Source: a virus
Reading direction: 5' to 3' (one strand)
DNA: 31,403 bases
IMG/VR virus record: IMGVR_UViG_3300043466_001019
Span: 1-31,403 of that record
Shown here in pieces: positions 12,040 through 20,311 of this stretch. The notes under the pieces are model-generated. The model was not told the origin of the DNA and did no database searches. It saw only the letters and a list, made by a program, of their open reading frames with translations. Both the position numbers and the translations under genes were made by a program. The number at the start of each line of letters is the position of its first letter. Position 1 is the first letter of the stretch.

Positions 12040-14646
12040 TTATGCAACTACTATTCCAACAAACATTGGCGCTCCAGATGTTAAAGTTCCTGTTCCAAAT
12101 GGATTTGGAGGAGATCCAAAAGTTGCCGTTTGAATAATATTTGTTGTTAAACTTGTTGGTATTCCCTGAGATATTGGCAATATAGTTGTTGAACCATAAG
12201 ACGAAACAGTACAAGTATTTTGAAAATGTGTGCCTATCCAATAAGTTGTACCGGCTGTAAAATTAAAAGTTGTCGTTGCTGTTTTTTGCCCTAAGGTTGA
12301 ACAATCTAAAGTTACACTTTCATAAAGTTTTGCGTCAGGTCTTCCGTTTAAATCTGAATAAATTAAAATTCTTGCATTTGCGGTTGCCCCTAAAATTGTA
12401 ACATTTATATATAAAGATGATGAAGTTATATTTTGAGCAGGAATAAAAGGCTGTAAAGTCATTCTATTGTTATTTGTTGCAATAGTTGCTAAAGTTGCTG
12501 AAGAGATGCAACAATTTGCAACTTGACCTGACGCCATTTTTACAATAGAATGCACTCCTAAAATTCCACTCCCTCCGCTTATTGTCAAATCGCCACTTCC
12601 TAAAATGTCATTTCCGTTTATTGTTTTTATATTCGTGCCACTTACAAGCGTATCTTGTTTTGAAGTAGCTAATCCACTATATTGGCTATTAGTCGCATTG
12701 TCTCCGGTATTCGTTCCGCTTTGGTTTCCAATAGTTGTCAAGTTAGCATCCGTAACATAACGCTTATTAGTAGAGTCAGAAATGTCAGCCGTTGTCAAAG
12801 TAACGTCTGAGCTTAACGCTTTAGTATTAATTGTGCGAGTATTTGGAACTAAGCCACTCAAGTCCTGATCTCCGGTATTACTTCCTGATAAAGTTGTAAT
12901 TCCAAGTTTTGATTTGATTGTCGCATCGGTTTCGTCTCCGGTATTCGTTCCACTTTGATTTCCTATTGTGGTTAAATTCGCATCCGTAACGTATCTCTTA
13001 TTGGTTGAGTCAGCAATATCGGCAGTCGTAACGCTTTTATTTTTCCAAAGTGATGTTGAACTCTCGTAAGATAATAATTGATTATTTGTAATGCCGTTTA
13101 TTGCTACATTGTGCAACTCTTGAAGTTCGTATCCGTTTTGAATTTGCACCTCAATTTGTCCTTGAGTTGGATGCGACCTTGTAATTTTTCCAATATAAAC
13201 TAAATGATCCGGAGCGCTTGGCTTTGTAGTTGTGTAAGCTCCAGCCGTTGTCGGACTCAAATATAATTGAGCGCCCTCCGTAAATGAGGAAGTATCTAAG
13301 CCGTTCAAATCTCCAACGATTACACAATTTCCAACGCCATTATTTAAAATGTCTGATTGTAATAATCCAAAAGTCCTTGAACTTAAACTCTCCGAACTTG
13401 CTTGCGCTTTTGAAACTAAAATTTTATTTCCATTTGCTCCACTAATATAAACAATAGTTCCCTTTGTTAAAGTTGAGCCAGTCATATTTTTAACCTCACG
13501 AACTAACGTACCGGCTTGACCTCCAACCGGAATATCTAAGGCTGTTATAAATGGATTAACTCCGTCAGCTCCGTCGTTTATTAAGTCACTCGTATTTGTG
13601 ACCGGAGTTGGAATTGTTGGCTTATTTAAAATTTGAGCAACGCCACTCGTTGCATTCCAATCGCTATTGACTTGCGCTGCTGGAATAGTTGGCTTGTTTA
13701 ATATCTGAGCGTCTCCACTTACAGCATTCCAGTCAGCGTTGACGTTAACCTCTGCTCCAGTTTGAATACCAGCCAATTTATTTTTTTCAGCCGTTGTATA
13801 GTCATTTGTACTTAGTCCCTTTCCGGTAACTTTGTCAACTTTCAAAGCGTCTTGAGTATCAACGTATGTTATTGTCGCCAATCCACTAATTGACGGAATG
13901 GTTGGCTTATTTAAAATCCTTGCGTCTCCACTTGTAGCGTTCCAATCTGCATTAACATTTACCTCCGCTCCGTCTTGTATTCCGTCAAGTTTTGTCTTTA
14001 ATGTATTTGTAAAGTCATTTGTACTTAGTCCCTTTCCGGAAACCTTATCGACTTTCAAAGCGTCTTGACTATCTACATAAGTAACCGTTGCCAATCCACT
14101 AATTGACGGGATTGTCGGTTTATTTAATATTTGAGCTTTCCCAGTTGTAGCGTTCCAATCTGAATTGACTTGCTCAGCTGGGATTGTCGGTTTATTTAAA
14201 ATTTGAGCAACTCCACTCGTAGCGTTCCAATCTGAATTGACTTGACTTGGTGGCAAGTCTTGAGCCGTAATAAATGGATGCACTCCGTCAGCTCCGTCGT
14301 TTGTTAATTCGCTAGTATTGGTAACTGGCGCTGGAATTGTCGGCTTATTTAAAATCTCAGCCACTCCGCTCGTAGCGTTCCAATCTGAATTGACTTGAGC
14401 GTTAGGAATTGTCGGCTTATTTTTAATATAACTCGGATCGTTTGGTTGCGTTTCGTTCCAATCGCTTTGAACTTGCTCTCCAATTACTCTATTAATATTA
14501 ATTATATAGTCGTTTGGATTGCTTATAATTGTAATCTCCTCAACGGATGCCTCAACAACTATGTCGATTGTCTCAACGATAGTTGATGAATTAACAATAA
14601 TATCGTTGATAGTGTCTTGTACTATTATATCTATATTATCGCTCAT
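12040..14646 (-). CDS. Long repetitive tail fibre / receptor-binding protein
   Basis: The 868-aa protein has an N-terminal part of about 60 residues, then seven copies of a module with the core SDWNATSGVAQILNKPTIP (first copy diverged, with NDPSYIKNKPTIP), interleaved with GLSTNDFT-type and TNDGADGVHPFITA-type segments. A second repeat family follows (DSTNKRYVTDANLTTIGNQSGTNTGD, twice), and a C-terminal domain of about 160 residues rich in Thr, Ser and Gly, probably a beta-sandwich that binds the receptor. The DWN...NKP repeats are typical of Bacteroidetes phage fibres. It sits after the BppU-like protein. The repeated DNA could allow recombination between copies. Confidence 0.88.
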   Translation of the reverse strand: MSDNIDIIVQDTINDIIVNSSTIVETIDIVVEASVEEITIISNPNDYIININRVIGEQVQSDWNETQPNDPSYIKNKPTIPNAQVNSDWNATSGVAEILNKPTIPAPVTNTSELTNDGADGVHPFITAQDLPPSQVNSDWNATSGVAQILNKPTIPAEQVNSDWNATTGKAQILNKPTIPSISGLATVTYVDSQDALKVDKVSGKGLSTNDFTNTLKTKLDGIQDGAEVNVNADWNATSGDARILNKPTIPSISGLATITYVDTQDALKVDKVTGKGLSTNDYTTAEKNKLAGIQTGAEVNVNADWNAVSGDAQILNKPTIPAAQVNSDWNATSGVAQILNKPTIPTPVTNTSDLINDGADGVNPFITALDIPVGGQAGTLVREVKNMTGSTLTKGTIVYISGANGNKILVSKAQASSESLSSRTFGLLQSDILNNGVGNCVIVGDLNGLDTSSFTEGAQLYLSPTTAGAYTTTKPSAPDHLVYIGKITRSHPTQGQIEVQIQNGYELQELHNVAINGITNNQLLSYESSTSLWKNKSVTTADIADSTNKRYVTDANLTTIGNQSGTNTGDETDATIKSKLGITTLSGSNTGDQDLSGLVPNTRTINTKALSSDVTLTTADISDSTNKRYVTDANLTTIGNQSGTNTGDNATNSQYSGLATSKQDTLVSGTNIKTINGNDILGSGDLTISGGSGILGVHSIVKMASGQVANCCISSATLATIATNNNRMTLQPFIPAQNITSSSLYINVTILGATANARILIYSDLNGRPDAKLYESVTLDCSTLGQKTATTTFNFTAGTTYWIGTHFQNTCTVSSYGSTTILPISQGIPTSLTTNIIQTATFGSPPNPFGTGTLTSGAPMFVGIVVA

Positions 14647-14647
14647 A

Positions 14648-14971
14648 TTATCTTGTTATGTCGTCAGTAATTGTAAATAATCCACTTATCCACGTGTTAA
14701 CCTCTCCGTCTTGATTTGTGATTTGAATATCGTATTTGTAATTACAAGCCGGAATGTTAATGATTTGCTCATCGATTGCAAATTGTCCGTTCTCAGCATC
14801 AAAAATAGTCAACGCTGGCTCTAAAGCAATAACTCCTCCAGCCTCTTTTCTTAATTGCATCTTAACCTCTCCGTCAGTTAAGTCGAAAGGTAACTCGTTA
14901 ATGTTTATTTGAAACGTTACTCGTCTGAATGTATCCCCTCTTTTGGTTGTAAAGTTTAATGTTTGCGCCAT
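14648..14971 (-). CDS. BppU-N-like baseplate/fibre attachment protein (107 aa)
   Basis: The product begins MAQTLNFTTKRGDTFRRVTF and has an all-beta pattern: PFDLTDGEVKMQLRKEAGGV, FAIDEQIINIPACNYKYDIQ, VNTWISGLFTITDD. This is the signature layout of the BppU N-terminal domain (RGDT...PxDLTG...M.lR..), which links receptor-binding parts to the baseplate in siphophages. It lies between the head-tail connector and the fibre, two nt before the fibre ATG, so a fibre adaptor role is likely. Confidence 0.75.
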   Translation of the reverse strand: MAQTLNFTTKRGDTFRRVTFQININELPFDLTDGEVKMQLRKEAGGVIALEPALTIFDAENGQFAIDEQIINIPACNYKYDIQITNQDGEVNTWISGLFTITDDITR

Positions 14972-15032
14972 TTGTCAAAAATTTTTTTAATTTCTTTATA
15001 TTTTCCTCTGTTCTTTTGTCCGTCTTCCTCAT
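14898..15032 (-). CDS. Possible small basic ORF overlapping the BppU-like gene (44 aa)
   Basis: An ATG at 15032-15030, directly after the TAA of the connector gene, opens a 44-codon frame ending at 14898. The product begins MRKTDKRTEENIKKLKKFLT and is strongly basic. It overlaps 74 nt of the BppU-like gene in another frame, which argues against it, but it fills the only 62-nt gap in this tightly packed stretch. It may be a real small gene or chance. Confidence 0.3.
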   Translation of the reverse strand: MRKTDKRTEENIKKLKKFLTNGANIKLYNQKRGYIQTSNVSNKH

Positions 15033-15033
15033 A

Positions 15034-15543
15034 TTAATATGGTTTGTCTAGCCACCATTTACCGCAAATTAAATTTGAGCGCATTGGATTAACTATATTG
15101 TTTGAATTACTAACGTACTCAGGCAAATGGAATTTATTTAACCAACGTAACATTCTATCTTGGTACATTTCCGACTTTAATCTCATATTATTAACTAAAT
15201 AATCGACCTCAGTTTTGTCAACCGCAACCGAATTGTCAGGCTGAGCCTTAAAAATTCCGTTATTATTTACTTTGTAAGCTCCGATTAATAGATATTCAAC
15301 GGCTGCCGCTGCAATTAGAAACGGAACTATATATCCCTCGTAAAGAGTTAAATATTCATTCTCTAAGTCATCGTTCTCAAAGTCTAAGCAAATCTTATTG
15401 TAAAGAGTTTCCCCTAAAATTTCCTCTAATCTTATTCTCTGAGCGTCTGCGATGCAAGGAATGTATAAATCAATATCGATATTCCCACCCAAAAGGGTGT
15501 TTTTAGTAAGTTCGTTCTCTTTTAAAAGTATTGTCGTTGCCAT
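15034..15543 (-). CDS. Head-tail connector (DUF6712-like)
   Basis: The 169-aa protein begins MATTILLKENELTKNTLLGG and is largely helical (CIADAQRIRLEEILGETLYNKI, YIVPFLIAAAAVEYLLI, NMRLKSEMYQDRMLRWLNKF). The combination of an I-x-x-AQ...LG..LY motif with a later Y....D..V.YL segment is that of the connector/adaptor family found next to portals in Bacteroidetes phages. It should close the capsid under the portal. It directly follows the portal gene (2-nt spacing). Confidence 0.65.
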   Translation of the reverse strand: MATTILLKENELTKNTLLGGNIDIDLYIPCIADAQRIRLEEILGETLYNKICLDFENDDLENEYLTLYEGYIVPFLIAAAAVEYLLIGAYKVNNNGIFKAQPDNSVAVDKTEVDYLVNNMRLKSEMYQDRMLRWLNKFHLPEYVSNSNNIVNPMRSNLICGKWWLDKPY

Positions 15544-15545
15544 AA

Positions 15546-17279
15546 TTACATATCGTGTGGCGCAATATACGCCTTTGGATTATTAGTTGGTAAAATTTCG
15601 CCCTCTTTTCTAGCAACCGCTGGCGTTATTATTTCGGCATTTGGATTATTTACGTCAGCTCTTTTTCTATAAGTTTCACGTACCCAAAAATGTTTGCAAG
15701 TTCCAAAAGGGAAAGCATCACTTAATAATCCTCCACCTTTCCATAAAAAAATATCGTAAGGTTGATCCGGATTTGGATGCATTCCAAAGCCTGGATTAAC
15801 ATTTTTTTGACTCATCATTTCGATGTCCTCTTTACGATATAACTTATTTGCGTTAATCATTTTTTTACAAAATTCTCTTTCAGGATTTGGATTTCCGCTA
15901 TATCTATAACGGCTTTTAAATAAAGCTCCGTCTTGATAACTTGATGCATTTGGACGAGCTACTCCGGTTGAAACTGAGTCTAAAGCTACTTTCATTAATT
16001 TAGTAGTAAAGCCGTTTAACCTTTCGATTTCTGCGTCCAATTCTGCCTCCTTGTCGTAATCTACCGGCTCAGAGCTTATCAATTCCCACTCGTTTAAATC
16101 AATATCCTCTCCTAAATCTGTAAAATCTTGAGAGCTTAATTGAGTAGTTTGAGCAATTGCTGGCGTTTCTACAATCGTTGTAGTTTCTGTAATTATTGGC
16201 TCTTCACTTCTTAGGCTTTCAAATTGTAAGTCCAAAGTGATTCCGTTAACTGCAAAGACTTCCATTAATCCGTCTAAAATAATCTCTTGCTTTGGTTTGA
16301 TTACGTTAATCATTAACTCAGCAAAACCGACTTTTATTTCCTCAGCGTTTGAGCTAAAACCATTTGCCTCTTTTATTCCAACTAACATTGGAGAAGTCAA
16401 TTTGTGAGAGGTACAAAGTTGTTGTCTCGCCTCAGCGCTTAAATAAGCGTATTGCTGGTGCGCCTCCGATACTTCTAAGGCTGAAATTGTAATCTCGCTA
16501 TCTTTATTGTCGTTCCAATTTAAAAAGAAAGCTCCGGCGTTTTGAGATCCGGTTAAGTGATTACGAATTTGTCGAGTATTTTCTTGAATTGTCTCAACGC
16601 TCTCTTGAACTCCACAATTCATATTTATAATATGTCCGAATGACAACCCTTTTTGAATGTGATTGATTGAGTAATTACTTATTTCCTCCTCCATTTTAGC
16701 CCACGAAATCCCTGACACGTAACTTGGATTTGAATAATAAAATTGCCCAACCTGATAATCTCTAAAAATGTAAATTTCTGAGCGTTCTCCTAAGCCATCT
16801 CCAAAACCAAAAGCGTCAAAACGTTCCGGCTTATATTTATTTACATTTGAAAAATCATAACTATAATAATATCCTGTAATGTCTCCCTCCTCATTTGCAA
16901 CCTCTGGAGCAATTCTTTGCTTAGCAATATGAAAGCATCTTTGAATTTTATTATTAATATATTTTACCTCAATTGATGCCTCGCCAAACATTTCAAAATC
17001 TTTGCATATTTTACGCAAATCTTTTTTTGAAACTAACGACAAAACAGATGCCCACTCGGACGGCTTTTTTGCTTTCTCGTCTGAGGTCAATCCCTTACCA
17101 TAAATAAATTGACTATAAGAGTCAATTATCGCTGAATTGGTTGGCGATCCATTATAAGCGTCAATAATAGTCTGATAAAAACTATTTTTATCTCCATTTA
17201 AAACCCACTTTTTACCGCTTACCTCCTTAATCTCAGGACGAATGTAATTTGAAAGGTTTATTATTTGTAATTTCTCCAT
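15546..17279 (-). CDS. Portal protein with fused C-terminal morphogenesis-like domain
   Basis: Residues 1 to about 360 read as a phage portal: NSAIIDSYSQFIYGKGL, EMFGEASIEVKYINN, SINHIQKGLSFGHIINMNCG and LSAEARQQLCTSHKLTSPMLVG (the conserved stem region). A linker rich in Thr/Glu follows, then residues 454-577 form a separate domain (SRYRYSGNPNPEREFCKKM, then GGGLLSDAFPFGTCKHFWVR) resembling the Cys/His-containing end domains of MuF-type minor head proteins, with no independent MuF gene seen elsewhere. The portal forms the dodecameric ring through which DNA is packaged. The fusion is visible; the MuF relation is inferred. Confidence 0.87.
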   Translation of the reverse strand: MEKLQIINLSNYIRPEIKEVSGKKWVLNGDKNSFYQTIIDAYNGSPTNSAIIDSYSQFIYGKGLTSDEKAKKPSEWASVLSLVSKKDLRKICKDFEMFGEASIEVKYINNKIQRCFHIAKQRIAPEVANEEGDITGYYYSYDFSNVNKYKPERFDAFGFGDGLGERSEIYIFRDYQVGQFYYSNPSYVSGISWAKMEEEISNYSINHIQKGLSFGHIINMNCGVQESVETIQENTRQIRNHLTGSQNAGAFFLNWNDNKDSEITISALEVSEAHQQYAYLSAEARQQLCTSHKLTSPMLVGIKEANGFSSNAEEIKVGFAELMINVIKPKQEIILDGLMEVFAVNGITLDLQFESLRSEEPIITETTTIVETPAIAQTTQLSSQDFTDLGEDIDLNEWELISSEPVDYDKEAELDAEIERLNGFTTKLMKVALDSVSTGVARPNASSYQDGALFKSRYRYSGNPNPEREFCKKMINANKLYRKEDIEMMSQKNVNPGFGMHPNPDQPYDIFLWKGGGLLSDAFPFGTCKHFWVRETYRKRADVNNPNAEIITPAVARKEGEILPTNNPKAYIAPHDM

Positions 17280-17283
17280 AAAT

Positions 17284-17592
17284 TTATACTTTTAGAACTC
17301 CTTTGTTAAGTTCAAAATTCTCAAGGTCGGTTTGAGCAGTTGCAAAAGCCTTGCCTCTATATATTAAATTGTCATTTTCATTGATTGTAATCTCGAAACT
17401 TTGCCCCTCTTTTAAAATTGGCTCTTCAAAATCTAATATTAACACATTATTTTGGTAAAATGTAGCCAATATTTCAATCTCAATCGTTGTATCTCTTAGC
17501 TCATCCCTTAAATAAAACGTCAATTCGCCTCCGTTATAATTACGAGGAATACATTTGAATTGATAGGGCGCTGTTAAATTAAATATCCACAT
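17284..17592 (-). CDS. Small beta-rich structural protein (102 aa)
   Basis: The product begins MWIFNLTAPYQFKCIPRNYN and is all-beta in pattern (GELTFYLRDELRDTTIEIEI, NVLILDFEEPILKEGQSFEI). It lies between the tail tube and portal genes, is the first gene of the fourth late module, and follows the bipartite late motif by exactly 5 nt. Proteins of this size and pattern occur in this place in Bacteroidetes phages. It is probably a small virion component or head decoration/neck protein, but I cannot assign a specific role. Confidence 0.7.
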   Translation of the reverse strand: MWIFNLTAPYQFKCIPRNYNGGELTFYLRDELRDTTIEIEILATFYQNNVLILDFEEPILKEGQSFEITINENDNLIYRGKAFATAQTDLENFELNKGVLKV

Positions 17593-17597
17593 ATATA

Positions 17598-17621
17598 TAT
17601 AACTATAAAATAGTGTTTTGT
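17598..17621 (-). promoter_or_regulatory. Late-module motif ACAAAA-N11-AGTTATA, copy 4
   Basis: Minus-strand ACAAAA (17621-17616) and AGTTATA (17604-17598) with an 11-nt spacer, ending 5 nt before the ATG at 17592. It lies directly behind a strong terminator, so a new transcript must start here for the portal module. The spacer and its flank contain ACTAT-TTT-ATAGT, a perfect short inverted repeat. Confidence 0.7.
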
Positions 17622-17624
17622 AAC

Positions 17625-17650
17625 AAAAAAAGCCACCGAAGTGACTTTTT
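17625..17650 (-). terminator. Intrinsic terminator after the tail tube gene
   Basis: The minus-strand stem AAGTCAC/GTGGCTT closes a TTCG loop (plus 17630-17647, one G-U pair) and is followed by seven Ts. The UUCG tetraloop makes this an unusually stable terminator. It lies 27 nt after the tail tube stop and immediately before the next late motif. Confidence 0.88.
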
Positions 17651-17673
17651 TTTAAACAAACTATGAAAGAAAA

Positions 17674-18198
17674 TTAGGAAACAACCACGTTGCTAACCAA
17701 AGCCATTAAATCGGCTTTTGTAGCTGAGTCCAAAAATGGACTTAAATTACTTTCCTCAGCAGTAATCGTCAAAGTGAAACCTGATAAATCAGCTCCAGCT
17801 CCTCCGGTTACTTTTGTGCAGTTTGACATTGTTCCGTTAGCCGCACCAACTAAAAGAATATTTCCGTTATAATCCTCTACGAAAACGTAAGGACGAGATG
17901 CGCAAATCAATTGAATTTGACCTTGTAAGTCAGCTGACAATTTTGGAAGTGTAACCGCTAACGATTGAGCGTTTAAAAATGTTCCGTTATCTTGTGAGCT
18001 TGTTCCAGTTTCAGTCAACGTATTGGTTGTCGCTTTTACTTCGTATTTAAAAACTTCCGGCAAAGTTCCCAAGTCAGTAACCTGGTGACCAGAGATAACA
18101 AAACCATAATCGTCGTAGTTAGCGAAGTATAGATTTTTATAACCTCCTCTTTGATCCTTGCATCCTAAAAGTTTACCTTTTGATATTAAACAAGACAT
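17674..18198 (-). CDS. Probable major tail tube protein
   Basis: The 174-aa protein begins MSCLISKGKLLGCKDQRGGY and continues with KNLYFANYDDYGFVISG, VFKYEVKATTNTLTETGTSS, DNGTFLNAQSLAVTLPKLSA and ADLSGFTLTITAEE. The order (N-terminal Cys-Lys-Asp-x-x-Gly-Gly, DNGT, then a VEDYNGN strand and a late D-L-S-G-F/Y-T-L-T strand) matches tail tube proteins of Bacteroidetes phages as I remember them. It should form the stacked hexamer rings of the tail. It lies after the capsid gene, with terminators on both sides, suited to high and separate expression. A degenerate late-motif-like A-rich stretch precedes it. Confidence 0.75.
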   Translation of the reverse strand: MSCLISKGKLLGCKDQRGGYKNLYFANYDDYGFVISGHQVTDLGTLPEVFKYEVKATTNTLTETGTSSQDNGTFLNAQSLAVTLPKLSADLQGQIQLICASRPYVFVEDYNGNILLVGAANGTMSNCTKVTGGAGADLSGFTLTITAEESNLSPFLDSATKADLMALVSNVVVS

Positions 18199-18217
18199 AT
18201 ATATATTTTTTTTTATT

Positions 18218-18243
18218 AAAAACCGCCCAAGTTAATGAGCGGT
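18218..18243 (-). terminator. Intrinsic terminator after the capsid gene
   Basis: The minus-strand stem ACCGCTC/GGGCGGT (plus arms 18222-18228 and 18237-18243, one G-U pair) has an 8-nt loop and is followed by five Ts. It is 15 nt after the major capsid stop and probably reduces read-through into the tail tube gene. Confidence 0.82.
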
Positions 18244-18258
18244 ATTTATGTTAATTAA

Positions 18259-19158
18259 TTAGTCTAAAGATAACCAAACGATTTCCTCAGCGTTGTAGTA
18301 ACCTACTCCAACAGCGTAAACTACTTTACCTCTAACTTTACCAGTTAATAAACCGATTTCGTCTTCGTCAACTAAAGCAACTTGATTGTAGTCAGCAGTT
18401 AATCCGGTAGCGAAAACTAAGTTTTTACGCTCGTAGATAACAACAGAGTTTGAAGGCAATCCGTTTAATACTACTAAAGCGTGACGACCGAATGAAAGTG
18501 GGAAGTCAGAGTTTCCGTTTCCGTAAACGATACCTTGAGTAGATAAGTAGAAAGCGTAAGCCTGAGCAACGTCAGGAGATACAGCAACGATTAACTCTTT
18601 ATTTCTTAATGCAACTGGTACAGCGTTTAAAGCTGGTTTCAAGTATTTAGTCAATACGTTAGCCTCAGTAACAGCAGCATCAGCAGTTGGCTTGTTAACG
18701 TCAGCGTCAGCAGCGAATAAAGTTAAGAATCCGTCGAAGTTAGTTGAAGATTGCCAAATGTCAGTCTCCAATTTTTCTCCGATAGCTCCTAAAACTTCAG
18801 CTTGGATTGCGTCCATAATGTCGCTTGGTGCTGTTGCGTTAGCAGCTCCAGCTCCCATAATTCCGTCAGACCAAGTTTGTCTGAAATCTTCTTTACAAAC
18901 GTCAAAGTCATTTTTGAATTTAAAAGGCTCGATAGTATTTTCGTTTAAAACGATAGTACCAGCTGGAGCAAAACCGCAAGTGTAAGCAGTTGTTCCGTCA
19001 GTGTAAGCGATTTTTCTTAGTGACAATTTAAAGTTTACATTCTCAGCGATAGTTACCGCATTTTTTTCGATTGTGTCAATCGTTTTGAACGCTTGACCGA
19101 TAATCATACCGGCAGCCGTTCCGTTGTAGTTTGATGATACAGTTGTAGTTGTAGCCAT
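18259..19158 (-). CDS. Major capsid protein
   Basis: The 299-aa protein begins MATTTTVSSNYNGTAAGMII and lacks Cys except two in the FDVCKEDFRQ and YTCGFAP regions. It has features of HK97-fold capsid proteins of this group: a long helical central part (IQAEVLGAIGEKLETDIWQS), AVSPDVAQAYAFYLS, LNGLPSNSVVIYERKNLVFA and the C-terminal VRGKVVYAVGVGYYNAEEIV. The gene has a higher GC and more uniform codon usage than its neighbours, as expected for the most highly expressed virion gene. It follows the protease/scaffold gene by 10 nt and is followed by a terminator. Confidence 0.88.
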   Translation of the reverse strand: MATTTTVSSNYNGTAAGMIIGQAFKTIDTIEKNAVTIAENVNFKLSLRKIAYTDGTTAYTCGFAPAGTIVLNENTIEPFKFKNDFDVCKEDFRQTWSDGIMGAGAANATAPSDIMDAIQAEVLGAIGEKLETDIWQSSTNFDGFLTLFAADADVNKPTADAAVTEANVLTKYLKPALNAVPVALRNKELIVAVSPDVAQAYAFYLSTQGIVYGNGNSDFPLSFGRHALVVLNGLPSNSVVIYERKNLVFATGLTADYNQVALVDEDEIGLLTGKVRGKVVYAVGVGYYNAEEIVWLSLD

Positions 19159-19168
19159 TTTTTAAAAT

Positions 19169-20269
19169 TTAATTTTTTAAGTTATTTAATATTTTTTGTG
19201 ACCTTGTTAATTTCACATTTTTTGTTGAAGTTTCAGCAACTTCCGGCTTTGCTTTTGTTGACGCTTTCACTTCAACTTGAGTAGTTTTAACCTCAGCGAT
19301 TTGAGCGCTTAACTCAGTTTTGATTGCCTCGATTTGTTTTGAAACTTCAACGCTCATATTGGTAACGATAGCTTTTATCATTTCCTCAGTAGACATTGCA
19401 ACCTCAACCTCAACCTCAGCCTCAGGAGTTTCAACTTCCTCAGCCATTACTTCCTTAATTTCAGCAATTTTTCCCTCTTCGGTAATTACTAAAATTCGTC
19501 CGTCTTCAAGTTCGTGTTCTCCAATTGGAGCTGGAACTTTGTCGCCATTTTCAGCAACGATAAAAACCGCTTGCTCAGGCTCAAAAGCCTCAGCCTCTAA
19601 AATAGTGACACCATCTTTTAGCATCATTGTAGCCATTGTAATTTCAACCGCTTCAACTTGCTCAGCCTCGTTCGATAATTTTACCGATGCGAAACCCTCT
19701 TTTATCGCATTAACGATAGTTTCTAAATTCATATTGATTTCTGATTTTAAATTTACTTTCTCCATATCAAAGACTCCGTCAATCGAAAATCCTTTGACTT
19801 TGCCAGTCTTAACGTAATCGTTCCAAATCTCGTCGTTATTGACTTTCATTGCAGCGTACCACGTTCCAACCGGCTCATTAAATCCGTACATTACGGACTT
19901 GTCGTGTACCTCGTCTTCTTTTATCCAAGTTTCAACAAACGTAACGTTTTCAATTTGCTTTCCTGAGTGTTCAATCGTTGAATTATTTTGATACCCTTGT
20001 TGACTAAAATTTTGTTGAACTTGTTTAATCGTTTCTTTTGGAAATACGATGTTAAATTCGTGTCCGTCTTGTACTCTATAAATTGGTTGGTTTGGTATTA
20101 ATACCGCACCTAATAAAATTCTTTGCTCCTCGTTAATCGTTGCAAGTTTGATTTCCTTTTGTTTTGACAAGGTTACAAATTGCACTTCGATTGCCGGATC
20201 TGAAACTAAGGAGATTGCATAAACTCCCTCGTTTTCTTTTTCGTTAAATAAAACTTTATAAGTCTCCAT
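19169..20269 (-). CDS. Prohead protease (XkdF/S78_2-type) fused to scaffold
   Basis: Residues 1-170 match the XkdF-like prohead protease family: VYAISLVSDPAIEVQFV, LGAVLIPNQPIYR, TIEHSGKQIENV with candidate catalytic His101, and GKVKGFSIDGVF with candidate Ser162. From about residue 180 the protein becomes acidic, repetitive and helical (Glu/Val/Ala-rich, coiled-coil type), typical of a scaffold. Met180 (ATG at 19732-19730) could start a free 187-aa scaffold. The protease would remove scaffold during capsid maturation. The capsid gene follows directly. The gene starts 5 nt after the late motif. Confidence 0.83.
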   Translation of the reverse strand: METYKVLFNEKENEGVYAISLVSDPAIEVQFVTLSKQKEIKLATINEEQRILLGAVLIPNQPIYRVQDGHEFNIVFPKETIKQVQQNFSQQGYQNNSTIEHSGKQIENVTFVETWIKEDEVHDKSVMYGFNEPVGTWYAAMKVNNDEIWNDYVKTGKVKGFSIDGVFDMEKVNLKSEINMNLETIVNAIKEGFASVKLSNEAEQVEAVEITMATMMLKDGVTILEAEAFEPEQAVFIVAENGDKVPAPIGEHELEDGRILVITEEGKIAEIKEVMAEEVETPEAEVEVEVAMSTEEMIKAIVTNMSVEVSKQIEAIKTELSAQIAEVKTTQVEVKASTKAKPEVAETSTKNVKLTRSQKILNNLKN

Positions 20270-20274
20270 AATAC

Positions 20275-20298
20275 TATAACTTTTTTTTATTGTTTTGT
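20275..20298 (-). promoter_or_regulatory. Late-module motif ACAAAA-N11-AGTTATA, copy 3
   Basis: Minus-strand ACAAAA (20298-20293), 11-nt A-rich spacer, AGTTATA (20281-20275), then 5 nt to the ATG of the protease/scaffold gene at 20269. No terminator is seen between the tape measure stop (20312) and this motif. Confidence 0.65.
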
Positions 20299-20311
20299 TA
20301 TAAACTTTTTT

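Noticed and set aside
12008-12241. Minus-strand frame of 77 codons overlapping the end of the fibre gene
   Set aside because: It is out of frame within the fibre C-terminal domain and rich in Asn, Tyr, Trp and Ser runs typical of a shadow frame; the 56-aa gene at 11857-12027 better explains the adjacent gap.
12040-14646. Diversity-generating retroelement targeting the fibre
   Set aside because: No reverse transcriptase gene or template repeat is present in the window.
18199-18243. A fifth copy of the late motif before the tail tube gene
   Set aside because: The TATAT next to the ATG and an A-rich stretch are present, but AGTTATA is degenerate and ACAAAA is absent, its place being occupied by the capsid terminator.
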